Positions 43,913 through 50,657 of a DNA stretch of 50,657 bases are shown one piece after another (the first letter of the stretch is position 1; each line of letters starts with the position of its first letter). Origin of the DNA: an uncultured Actinomycetes bacterium (lineage in GTDB: Bacteria; Actinomycetota; Thermoleophilia; RBG-16-64-13); the NCBI GenBank assembly GCA_937148845.1, contig CAKZRW010000088.1, forward strand, positions 1 to 50,657, in the 5' to 3' direction. A program made the position numbers and the translations under genes. Under the pieces are notes generated by a model, which was given only the letters and a program-made list of their open reading frames with translations, ran no database searches and was not told where the DNA came from.

Positions 43913-43927
43913 GGTCAAGCTGACGCG

Positions 43928-45097
43928 ATGAGCGAGCAACGCCAGACCAAACGAGACTACTACGAGGTGCTGGGCGTTCCGCGCGATGCCGACCTAGGAC
44001 AGATAAAGAAGGCCTATCGCCGGTTGGCCCGGCAGCTTCACCCTGACGTCAACAGTAACGACCCTGAATGTGAGGAGAAGTTCAAGGAAGCCACCGAGGC
44101 GTACGAGGTGCTTTGCGACCCCGAGAAGCGTCGTCTATACGATGCCTATGGCCATGAAGGGCTACGTCGCGGCGCTGGCGGGGCAGGCGGCTTCGGCTTC
44201 GACGACTTCCCGGGCTTCGGAGACCTTTTCGAGAGCCTTTTCAACAGCGCTTTCGGGGGGAGTCCCTTCGGTACGACTTTCACGACCGCTCGGGCGGAGG
44301 GGCCAGCTCGGGGCGACGACCTGGCGGTGGAGCTGGAACTGACCTTGGAGGAGGCTGCCCTCGGCGTGGACAAGGAGGTAGTGTTCACTGCCCATGGGGT
44401 CTGTCCTAAGTGTGAAGGTCTGGGCACGCCGACCATGGACTCTATCAAGACCTGCCCGGACTGCAGTGGCCGCGGTCGCGTGCGAGTGGTGCGGAGGACC
44501 ATGCTCGGCCAGTTCATCCAGACCGGAGTCTGTGAGCGCTGCGACGGGCAGGGGATAGTCATCGGCAAGCCCTGTCCACACTGTCAGGGTGAGGGCCGTC
44601 TGCTCATGGAGCGCAAGCTTACCGTGCATATCCCCGCCGGCATCGACTCTGGCCAGCGTATCCGGGTCTCGGGGAAGGGAGGCGCTGGCCAGCGCCGGGC
44701 TCAGTCCGGTGATCTCTATGTGCGCATCCGGGTGGCGCCCCATGAGCACTTTGAACGTCGCGGGGATGACCTTTACTCGCAGGTGGACCTCACCATGTGC
44801 CAGGCAGCCCTGGGGGCGGTGCTGACAGTGCCCACCCTGGACGGAGAAGCGGAGGTGGAGTTCTCCCCGGGCACCCAACCGGGAGAGACCAAGATCCTGC
44901 GGGGGAAAGGCGTGCCGCGACTGAACGGGCACGGCCGAGGCGACCACTACCTGTCGGTGCGGGTTCTCATACCGCGGGATTTGGATGAGAACCAGCGTAA
45001 CCTGCTGCGAGAGTTCGACGAATCTTGTGGCTTGGAGCACTATCAGGCGCGTTCCGAGGGTGTCCTTCACCGTTTGCGGACGTTCTTCACTGGCTGA
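43928..45097 (+). CDS. dnaJ: Chaperone DnaJ
   Basis: 389 residues, type I. J-domain with HPDVN (near residue 38), a Gly/Phe-rich part (about 75-125), and four zinc motifs: [24 protein letters not shown] and CPHCQGEG. The two substrate-binding beta domains follow. It delivers unfolded proteins to DnaK and stimulates its ATPase. dnaK and grpE, often between hrcA and dnaJ, are absent from this block. Confidence 0.97.
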   Translation: MSEQRQTKRDYYEVLGVPRDADLGQIKKAYRRLARQLHPDVNSNDPECEEKFKEATEAYEVLCDPEKRRLYDAYGHEGLRRGAGGAGGFGFDDFPGFGDLFESLFNSAFGGSPFGTTFTTARAEGPARGDDLAVELELTLEEAALGVDKEVVFTAHGVCPKCEGLGTPTMDSIKTCPDCSGRGRVRVVRRTMLGQFIQTGVCERCDGQGIVIGKPCPHCQGEGRLLMERKLTVHIPAGIDSGQRIRVSGKGGAGQRRAQSGDLYVRIRVAPHEHFERRGDDLYSQVDLTMCQAALGAVLTVPTLDGEAEVEFSPGTQPGETKILRGKGVPRLNGHGRGDHYLSVRVLIPRDLDENQRNLLREFDESCGLEHYQARSEGVLHRLRTFFTG

Positions 45098-45173
45098 TGG
45101 TCGGGGATAGACCCAGCGGACGCTTCCCTCCCCACAGGCTCCCGGCTTGCCAGCAGTAGAGGCGGATTCACAT

Positions 45174-46391
45174 ATGAGCAAGCCAGCGGTCCCTCCAGAA
45201 TTCGACCTGGCCCTGATTGTGACCGTGCCGGAGACAGAAGCGGAAGTGTTCGGCGCTCTACTCATGGAGCGTCTCGGACCTTTTGAACTGCGCGAGGCAA
45301 GTCCTGGCTGTGTTGGGCCGAAGGGAGCGGTGGCGATCGAGGCGAGCGGGAGCGGCAGCGAGTCCGCCTCGAAAATCAGTCTGGTCTTCTATCCCCCGCA
45401 GGGCGCTGTCTCCTCCGCACGTGAACTCGTCGCCTCGCTGCCGCCAGGGCTGGTGGCAGAAGAAACGCTGGAGGTGGAACTGCGGCGGGTCCCGCGCGAC
45501 TGGGTGGAGGGTTGGCGCGAGCACTTCCGGCCCCTTACCGTCGGCCGGGTGCGGGTGCGCCCACCGTGGCTTTCGGACCAGACCAGGAGCGATAGTGTTC
45601 AGGGGGGCGGGCAAGGAGAGGCAGGGTCTGAGCCTGCTGGCCGAGATAGCCGAGAGCGTGATTTCGAAAGGTCTGATCCCGCACCGCTAGCGGGGCGGAG
45701 CGCGCCGTTTGAGGTGGTCATCAATCCCGGGCTCGGCTTCGGAACGGGTCTGCATCCGACCACACGGGGAACCCTCCGATTCCTGCAAACCGACGACGAA
45801 GAGCAGTCCACTGGTCGAAACCCAGGTGCCCTGGTGGACGTGGGTACCGGTTCAGGAATACTCGCGATTGCTGCGGCCAAGATGGGGTTTGCCCCTGTGA
45901 TCGCCTTCGACTCCGACTCCGTCGCTCTGGCTTCAGCCCGGGAGAACCTGGAGCTGAACGGGGTGGCCGGCCAAGTGCATCTCTATCACCAGCAGGTGGA
46001 AGCAGCGCCAAAGGACTGGTTCGTAGAGGCGACCGTACTCGCCAACCTCACCCTGGAGCCGGTACTGGAGTTGCTGGGGCGGCTGGCTCAGTTCTTCGGA
46101 GCCGCGAATACCAACGAGGTGTCGGTGGACGGGAGAAAGGGGGAGAGCGTAGCGGAGCGCAGGGGGTCTGCCGGCAGAGGGGGACCGTCCGGCGGTGAGC
46201 GGGGGAGGCCCAGGCGTCTGGTGGTCTCCGGCATCCTTTCTGGGGCGCAGGAAGACGAGGTGCTCCGGGCTGCCTGGGTCCTGGGCTACGGAGCGCGGCG
46301 ACGGCTATACGAGGCGGAGTGGGTGACTCTGGAGCTGGTCCCCCAGAGCGGCGCCCAAGGCGGCGATTATCAGCGTCGGGGAGGTAAGTAG
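45174..46391 (+). CDS. prmA: Ribosomal protein L11 methyltransferase
   Basis: 405 residues, about 100 more than common PrmA. The SAM site is DVGTGSGILAIAAAK, preceded by NPGLGFGTGLHPTT and followed by the catalytic-side NLTLEP. It methylates lysines and the N-terminus of L11. Start ATG 45174 is chosen for AGAGGCGG nine bases ahead; TTG 45147 is less likely. The extra length comes from two polar insertions: about 35 residues between RPPW and PFEVVINPG (near 140-175) and about 35 between FFGAAN and RRLVVSGIL (near 310-345), both rich in Gly, Ser, Arg and Glu. Confidence 0.9.
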   Translation: MSKPAVPPEFDLALIVTVPETEAEVFGALLMERLGPFELREASPGCVGPKGAVAIEASGSGSESASKISLVFYPPQGAVSSARELVASLPPGLVAEETLEVELRRVPRDWVEGWREHFRPLTVGRVRVRPPWLSDQTRSDSVQGGGQGEAGSEPAGRDSRERDFERSDPAPLAGRSAPFEVVINPGLGFGTGLHPTTRGTLRFLQTDDEEQSTGRNPGALVDVGTGSGILAIAAAKMGFAPVIAFDSDSVALASARENLELNGVAGQVHLYHQQVEAAPKDWFVEATVLANLTLEPVLELLGRLAQFFGAANTNEVSVDGRKGESVAERRGSAGRGGPSGGERGRPRRLVVSGILSGAQEDEVLRAAWVLGYGARRRLYEAEWVTLELVPQSGAQGGDYQRRGGK

Positions 46392-46397
46392 AGGCAG

Positions 46398-48329
46398 ATG
46401 GCCAGGCACCGGGTGGCCTACAGGATAGGGCGCGGTTCCCAGCGGCGGCGGGCCCGTCTGCTGCGGGCCGGGTTGATACCACCGGGGGACCCAACGGGAA
46501 GGTCCAGTCATATCGCCGGTCTGGTCGTGCGGCGAGGCAAGGGTCTCGAGATCGAGCCGCTGTTTCAGCCGGGACCACCACTTCCCGTGGCGCGAGGGCC
46601 TTTCAAACCGCAACCGGGGCAGCTGGTGCTCTTCACCTTCTCCTACGGCTTCAAGGCTGAGATCGTACGCCACCTGGGTTGGAGCAGCGAGCTTGACGAC
46701 ATAATGGAAGCCCTACTTGCAGACAGCCACATCCGCCGTGGCTTCAGTCCCCAGGTCCTGGCCGAGGCGGAGGCAGCGGCGTCAAGCGACGGGGGTGGGC
46801 TTAGCGGAGACGCCTCTGAGGTCACGGCGCGGGTAGACCTTAGGGACCTCTTCACTTTCACCATAGACCCGGTCATGGCCCAAGATTTCGACGATGCCCT
46901 TTCCTTTGAGCGTACTGCCGAGGGCACCACCAGAGTCTACGTACACATCGCCGATGTCGCCTATTACGTCCGAGAAGGCACCGCCCTTGACCGGGAGGCC
47001 ATGCGGAGGGGCAACTCCGTGTACGTGGCCCGGGGGGTGGAGCCGATGTTGCCGCCCGTTCTCTCCTCAGGTGTCTGCTCGCTCAGGCCGGGCGAGGACC
47101 GCAAGACGGTTACCGTCGAGATGGACGTCGATGACAACGGAGTAGTGCGCTCCACCCGGTTCTATCGTTCCTTGATCCGTAGTGACCGCCGCCTCGACTA
47201 CGAGCAAGTCGAGCGCATGTTCCGGGGCGAGGAAAGTATGGATATCCAGCTGGCGGAGTCTCTGGCCTGGGGCCGGGACTTGGCCAAGATCTTGCGCGAG
47301 AGACGGTACGAGCGAGGCACCCTTCGTATCGAATCGACCGAGCCGGAGTTCGAGTGGGACGAGACCGGGCGGGTGTGCGCGGCCGATCCGGGGGAGGAGC
47401 TGGAAAGCCACTGGCTGATCGAAGTCTTCATGATCTTAGCCAATGAGCAGGTGGCGTCGTTCTTGGAGCGTCATCGGGTCCCGACTGTCTACCGAGTACA
47501 TGACCTGCCCGACCCGTTCCGGGTGGACCATCTGCTTGACGTGCTATCCAGCCTGGGGCTGCCCACTCCGCGTTTCGATCCACTGATAGCGACCTCCGAA
47601 GACATACGCCGGGTGACCAGGGAGACGGCAGAGTGGATCGACCGCTACACTCCTGCCGACCGAGGTAAGGCCGCTCTCATGCAGCAGGTTCTGCGGGCCC
47701 AAGCCCGCGCCGTCTACCAGACCGTGAACATCGGGCACTTCGGGCTGGCCTCGTCCACCTACTGCCATTTCACCTCGCCCATCCGCCGTTATCCGGACCT
47801 GCTAGTGCACCGCGGCCTACTGGCCACGCTGGGACTGGCTCCTGCCCCCTCGACCACGTTTCTAGCTGACTGGGCCGAGCACTGTTCCCTCACGGAGCGG
47901 GAGGCCGACAAGATCGAACTCAAGGCGGACGACATCGTTTTGGCCCACTTGCTGAAACGTCGGCTGGATGAAGAAGGTTGGGGGGAAGCGGTCTTCAGAG
48001 GCCAGGTCATGAGTCTGACCCGCCACGGGATGTTCGTTCTCTTCGGCCGGGTGTTCCAAGGGTACCTCTCGGTGCGGGAGCTTCCGGACGATGATTATCG
48101 TCTCAACGAGGTAGAGACAGCCCTGGTGGGCCGCCGTACGGGACGGGCCTACCGGCTGGCCGATCTCCTTGACGTGCGGGTTATAGGGGTGGACGCGGTG
48201 CGGGGACGGATCGACTTGGCCTTGGTAGAGGGTGAATCCGGGGAGGAGGAAGGCGGAGACGGGGGCGGCGGGCGACGCGAGCAGCGCGGCCGTGCAGCAA
48301 AGAAGCGTACGGGCACCCGCCGGGTGTAG
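46398..48329 (+). CDS. rnr: RNB-family exoribonuclease (RNase R-like)
   Basis: 643 residues. The RNB catalytic motif is IDPVMAQDFDDALS (near 156-169), with HIADVAYYV, GNSVYVARGVEPMLPP, and SPIRRYPDLLVHR near 456. A C-terminal S1 domain begins RGQVMSLTRHGMFVLFGRVF; the tail is Gly/Arg/Lys-rich. It degrades structured RNA from the 3' end. It is shorter than the 813-residue E. coli RNase R, mostly for lack of the N-terminal helix-turn-helix and one cold-shock domain. The next genes are smpB and ssrA, its known partners in trans-translation. Start ATG close to AGAGGCAG. Confidence 0.9.
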   Translation: MARHRVAYRIGRGSQRRRARLLRAGLIPPGDPTGRSSHIAGLVVRRGKGLEIEPLFQPGPPLPVARGPFKPQPGQLVLFTFSYGFKAEIVRHLGWSSELDDIMEALLADSHIRRGFSPQVLAEAEAAASSDGGGLSGDASEVTARVDLRDLFTFTIDPVMAQDFDDALSFERTAEGTTRVYVHIADVAYYVREGTALDREAMRRGNSVYVARGVEPMLPPVLSSGVCSLRPGEDRKTVTVEMDVDDNGVVRSTRFYRSLIRSDRRLDYEQVERMFRGEESMDIQLAESLAWGRDLAKILRERRYERGTLRIESTEPEFEWDETGRVCAADPGEELESHWLIEVFMILANEQVASFLERHRVPTVYRVHDLPDPFRVDHLLDVLSSLGLPTPRFDPLIATSEDIRRVTRETAEWIDRYTPADRGKAALMQQVLRAQARAVYQTVNIGHFGLASSTYCHFTSPIRRYPDLLVHRGLLATLGLAPAPSTTFLADWAEHCSLTEREADKIELKADDIVLAHLLKRRLDEEGWGEAVFRGQVMSLTRHGMFVLFGRVFQGYLSVRELPDDDYRLNEVETALVGRRTGRAYRLADLLDVRVIGVDAVRGRIDLALVEGESGEEEGGDGGGGRREQRGRAAKKRTGTRRV

Positions 48330-48401
48330 TCGAGGGCTTAGAAGGCCAGGGCTGGCTTCGGGGGTATACTGGATTACCCGGCACGGAGGCAGCTGTAAGA
48401 G

Positions 48402-48869
48402 ATGAAACCCGAAGGCATAAGACTGATAGCCCAGAATAAGAAGGCTTATCACGACTACCGAATCGAGGAGACCTTGGAGGCCGGTATAGCTCTTACCGGG
48501 ACCGAGGTCAAGTCACTGCGAGCAGGGCGAGTGAATCTTCGCGATTCCTACGCAGCTGTGGAGAACGGGGAGCTCTTCCTCATCGGGGTGCACATCAGCC
48601 CTTATGAACAGGGCAACATCTTCAATCACGACCCTCTGCGTAAGCGCAAGCTCCTGGTCCATGCCCGCGAACTTCGGCGTCTCTACGGCAAGGTGCGCCT
48701 GGCTGGCTATACCTTGGTGCCCACCAAGATGTACTTCAAGAACGGCTTAGCCAAAGTGGAACTCGGGCTGGCCAAAGGCAAGACCACATACGACAAGCGA
48801 CAGACGCTGGCCAAGAAGGAAGCCGAGCGAGAGATGGAGAGGGTCTTCCGCCGCGGCGAGCGGGATTAG
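48402..48869 (+). CDS. smpB: SsrA-binding protein SmpB
   Basis: 155 residues, usual length. [39 protein letters not shown] and the basic tail KLVPTKMYF-type segment with [21 protein letters not shown]. It binds tmRNA and brings it to stalled ribosomes. TATACT at 48365-48370 could be its own -10 element. The ssrA gene lies 203 bases further on. Confidence 0.97.
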   Translation: MKPEGIRLIAQNKKAYHDYRIEETLEAGIALTGTEVKSLRAGRVNLRDSYAAVENGELFLIGVHISPYEQGNIFNHDPLRKRKLLVHARELRRLYGKVRLAGYTLVPTKMYFKNGLAKVELGLAKGKTTYDKRQTLAKKEAEREMERVFRRGERD

Positions 48870-49017
48870 GCACGAGGTCCATACCCACAGGCGACCGGCA
48901 TCTAGGGCGCCTGCTGCATAGTCTGCGTCTCACCACCGCCCGCCCGGAAGTGTGCGGAGGGCCGGCGGACAGTTCTCCCGCTTCGTCCTGCCGTGAGTGA
49001 GGAACGCACTGCTAGGG

Positions 49018-49023
49018 TATAAT
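49018..49023 (+). promoter_or_regulatory. -10 element of the ssrA promoter
   Basis: A consensus TATAAT, 50 bases before the mature tmRNA end. No strong -35 hexamer is seen at 16-18 bases. The transcript would carry a 5' leader removed by RNase P. Confidence 0.45.
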
Positions 49024-49072
49024 CAAGCGACTCAGGTAGCACGGTCTCAGGAACCGGGCTTCTGGGTCTCGT

Positions 49073-49434
49073 GGGGGCGACATGGTTTCGACGGGGCTCA
49101 TGTCTGAGTTCGGGTAGCGAGCCGAGATCCCAGCCGTTCTCGTTAAACAGGCTGGAAAGAACAACTGCCAAACCTGAGTTGGCTCTGGCCGCTTAGTCTG
49201 AAGAAGACTTAAGCGCCTGTCGTGCCTCTCCCGCCTGCCGGAGAGGGTCGCGGCATGAACCTGGCGGGCTCACCCTGGGTGATCGCCACCGTCGTCGGGG
49301 GAAGATCCAGGTGGCTGGCTAAGCACTCCCTGCCTCTACGGGAGGGCAAGGCGAGAAGCAAAGTAGGGGCTACGCTCGTAGAAGCCTGGGCCAGACGGGT
49401 TTCGGACGGGGGTTCGATTCCCCCCGCCTCCACC
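49073..49434 (+). ncRNA. ssrA: tmRNA (SsrA)
   Basis: About 362 bases. The 5' end GGGGGCG pairs with CGCCTCC (49425-49431) as the acceptor stem, and the T arm GGGGG-TTCGATT-CCCCC (49408-49424) precedes it. The 5' part reads GGGGGCGACATGGTTTCGACGG, as in most tmRNAs (first 20 bases are near invariant). The tag frame is GCC at 49167 to TAG at 49194-49196: AKPELALAA, ending in the usual LALAA degradation signal. The 3' end is A-CC followed by T in the DNA, so the last A of CCA must be added after processing. It rescues stalled ribosomes together with SmpB. Confidence 0.95.
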
Positions 49435-49462
49435 TGTGCAGTAGCCGTTACTGGACGTACAC

Positions 49463-50341
49463 ATGGCAAGTACTCGAAACGCGACCACGCGGAACTCAGT
49501 CACCTACTACGAAGTGGAGCCTAAAGGCGGGCTCGCAGCCCTTTTCTTTGTTGGAAGAGGGAGACGCGGACCCGGCCGTCCTGGGTATCAGACGGACACG
49601 GCGGAAGAGGACTGGGTGGTTGCGTCTCCCGCAGGGGACGATCCAGGGCAGGGGCGTTCCGCCCTCTTCTGGGTCGGGATGGGTCTGGCCGCAGTGATCC
49701 TGCTGATGATCATAGGTGTGGTGGTACTGGTAGCCACAGAACCGGCCCCGGCTGTCTCGCCAGCGGTCCCCGAAACGACCTCCCCTACCACTGTGGCGAC
49801 GACCGTCACCACCCTCCCAGAGGGTGCTGTTGCGATCATCCCCCCGACTACGGAATCCACCATCCCCGGGGAGACCGGCCCGACCGTGTATACGCATCCT
49901 CTCACCAATCCTATTCGGATCGTGATCCCGGCCATCAGCACGGCGGCTGACATCATCCCGGTCGGGGTGGCGAAAGAAGGGGTGATGGAGACCCCCCCAG
50001 CTCGTAAAGCGGGGTGGTACAAGTTGGGGCCGGCACCTGGTGCCCCGGGGCCTGCGGTCATCATCGCTCACAGCTTCTTCAATCACGAGCGCGACGTCTT
50101 CTACAACCTTAAGCGCCTGCAGCCTGGCGATGAGATCCAGGTGTACGACGGCAGCGGCGAGGTAGCGGTCTTCGTGGTCGATTCCAAAGAGGAGATTCTG
50201 AAGACCGAACTTCCCACCGAGCGCATCTGGAATCAGACCAGCGAGCCTGTCATCCGCCTGGTCACCTGCGGAGGCACCTTCGATCCCGAGACCAGGCATT
50301 TTCTCTCCAACGTGATTGTCTACGGGCACTTGGTGCAGTAG
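49463..50341 (+). CDS. Sortase, class F-like
   Basis: 292 residues. A hydrophilic N-terminus of about 65 residues is followed by one membrane helix (about 68-92), a Thr/Pro/Val linker, and a sortase domain. Catalytic marks: His in IIAHSF, Cys in RLVTCGGTFD, Arg in ETRHFLSN. The GVMETPP and AGWYKLGPAPG stretches are typical of class F sortases. It would join surface proteins to the cell wall or to pilin subunits. The ATG lies 28 bases from the tmRNA end and has no ribosome site, so another start further down, before the membrane helix, is possible. No substrate with an LPXTG-like tail is in the window. Confidence 0.85.
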   Translation: MASTRNATTRNSVTYYEVEPKGGLAALFFVGRGRRGPGRPGYQTDTAEEDWVVASPAGDDPGQGRSALFWVGMGLAAVILLMIIGVVVLVATEPAPAVSPAVPETTSPTTVATTVTTLPEGAVAIIPPTTESTIPGETGPTVYTHPLTNPIRIVIPAISTAADIIPVGVAKEGVMETPPARKAGWYKLGPAPGAPGPAVIIAHSFFNHERDVFYNLKRLQPGDEIQVYDGSGEVAVFVVDSKEEILKTELPTERIWNQTSEPVIRLVTCGGTFDPETRHFLSNVIVYGHLVQ

Positions 50342-50376
50342 CAGGCGCTGCAGCAGTATCCGTGGGTGGGCCGGGG

Positions 50377-50412
50377 GCGCGGGGCCAAGAGGGCTGCGCG
50401 AAGATGTTTTTT
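50377..50412 (+). terminator. Terminator after the sortase gene
   Basis: GCGCGG (50377-50382) pairs with CTGCGC (50394-50399, one G-U), followed after seven bases by TTTTTT (50407-50412). The only one here with a full T-run. Confidence 0.5.
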
Positions 50413-50443
50413 CAGACGAAAGCAATTTTCGCCAAGGAAGAGG

Positions 50444-50471
50444 TTTACTTTTAGAGAATTGAGGTTACAAT
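50444..50471 (+). promoter_or_regulatory. Promoter candidate for a gene beyond the window
   Basis: TTTACT (50444-50449), 16 bases, TACAAT (50466-50471), in an AT-rich stretch unlike its surroundings. Transcription would begin near 50478. Confidence 0.45.
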
Positions 50472-50477
50472 ACAACC

Positions 50478-50657
50478 AGCGCAACAGCAGACTCGTTGTG
50501 GAACGGCTGTTGCGAACGGGAAGCTATGACCTCGAAGGGCGCGAACGGTCGCCCGGGGCTTCTGCCCCCGTCCTCCGAGAGAGCAAGTGGTGAGACCGGC
50601 CCGGAAATCGTGGAACAGTCCACGAACGGAAGGTACACAGGTCATGCGAAGGAGGAC
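50478..50657 (+). other. Structured leader with three hairpins, end of window
   Basis: No convincing gene. Hairpins GGGCG/CGCCC (50537-50554), GGGGC-TTCT-GCCCC (50555-50568) and CGTGGA-ACAG-TCCACG (50609-50624) follow the promoter. A strong ribosome site GAAGGAGGA stands at 50648-50656, so a gene probably begins just past the window. The leader may be regulatory; no known class is recognised. Confidence 0.4.

Noticed and set aside
50366-50593. Frame of 75 codons after the sortase gene
   Set aside because: It starts in a terminator hairpin and crosses a promoter; Arg-rich without any pattern.

Overview
The window is about 50.7 kb of high-GC DNA with dense, mostly co-oriented genes. It looks like a chromosome segment of a Gram-positive bacterium, most probably a deep-branching member of the Actinomycetota (Thermoleophilia, Rubrobacteria or Geothermincolia-like). 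The reasons are the Thr/Pro-rich linkers behind lipoprotein signals, a class F-like sortase, a futalosine-route menaquinone gene, high GC with frequent GTG and TTG starts, and a gene order with comEA-comEC-holA-rpsT-lepA-hemW-hrcA-dnaJ-prmA. The lineage is an inference from content; no ribosomal RNA is present.

Layout. 1-395: 3' end of an IS481-like element. 418-1080: MgtC/SapB-type membrane protein. 1334-4536: a TRAP transporter dctPQM. 4733-7372: leuS. 7487-12196 (minus strand): an operon nuoE - interrupted nuoF/HydB-type gene - 2Fe-2S/4Fe-4S protein - FMN-binding glutamate synthase-like protein. It is divergent from nrpR (12639-13649), a 2-oxoglutarate-type nitrogen repressor, across a 442-bp region with at least five GGCAA/TTGCC inverted repeats. 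13650-17450: a gene-poor accessory stretch with a strong promoter in front of interleaved RNA stems, a broken gene, a second strong promoter with a leader hairpin and a terminator-like element, a tetranucleotide repeat, and a secreted-protein/lipoprotein pair. 17613-19574 (minus): acs. 19722-21104: beta-CASP ribonuclease. 21193-28454: an operon with a zinc alcohol dehydrogenase, E1 alpha, E1 beta, a nitroreductase, E2 and a fused MqnB-MqnD menaquinone enzyme. 28512-30509: ABC-F protein; 30519-31724 (minus): M23 peptidase; 31860-33168: yajQ and an alpha/beta hydrolase. 33239-49434: competence genes, holA, rpsT (minus), murJ, lepA, a small membrane protein, hemW, hrcA, dnaJ, prmA, an RNase R-type enzyme, smpB and ssrA (tmRNA). 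49463-50341: sortase. The last 300 bases look like the leader of a gene beyond the window.

The part most likely to be new is 7487-13649. A diaphorase of the electron-bifurcating HydBC type (NuoE, NuoF with extra iron-sulfur domains) and a HydA/NuoG-like iron-sulfur protein stand in one operon with the FMN synthase domain of glutamate synthase. There is no GltD and no glutaminase domain. An NrpR-like regulator faces the operon. NrpR is known to sense 2-oxoglutarate, which is also the substrate of glutamate synthase, so the block reads as a self-contained NAD(P)H/ferredoxin-linked nitrogen assimilation or redox module. Its NuoF gene carries an in-frame TGA exactly between the N-terminal 2Fe-2S domain and the flavin core. 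No usable start codon follows before the core, so the TGA is a nonsense mutation, a sequencing error or a recoding site.

A second general trait is the recurrence of hydrophilic Gly/Ser/Arg/Glu-rich insertions in otherwise conserved proteins (LeuS, PrmA twice, ComEC, an alpha/beta hydrolase, the MqnB-MqnD linker).
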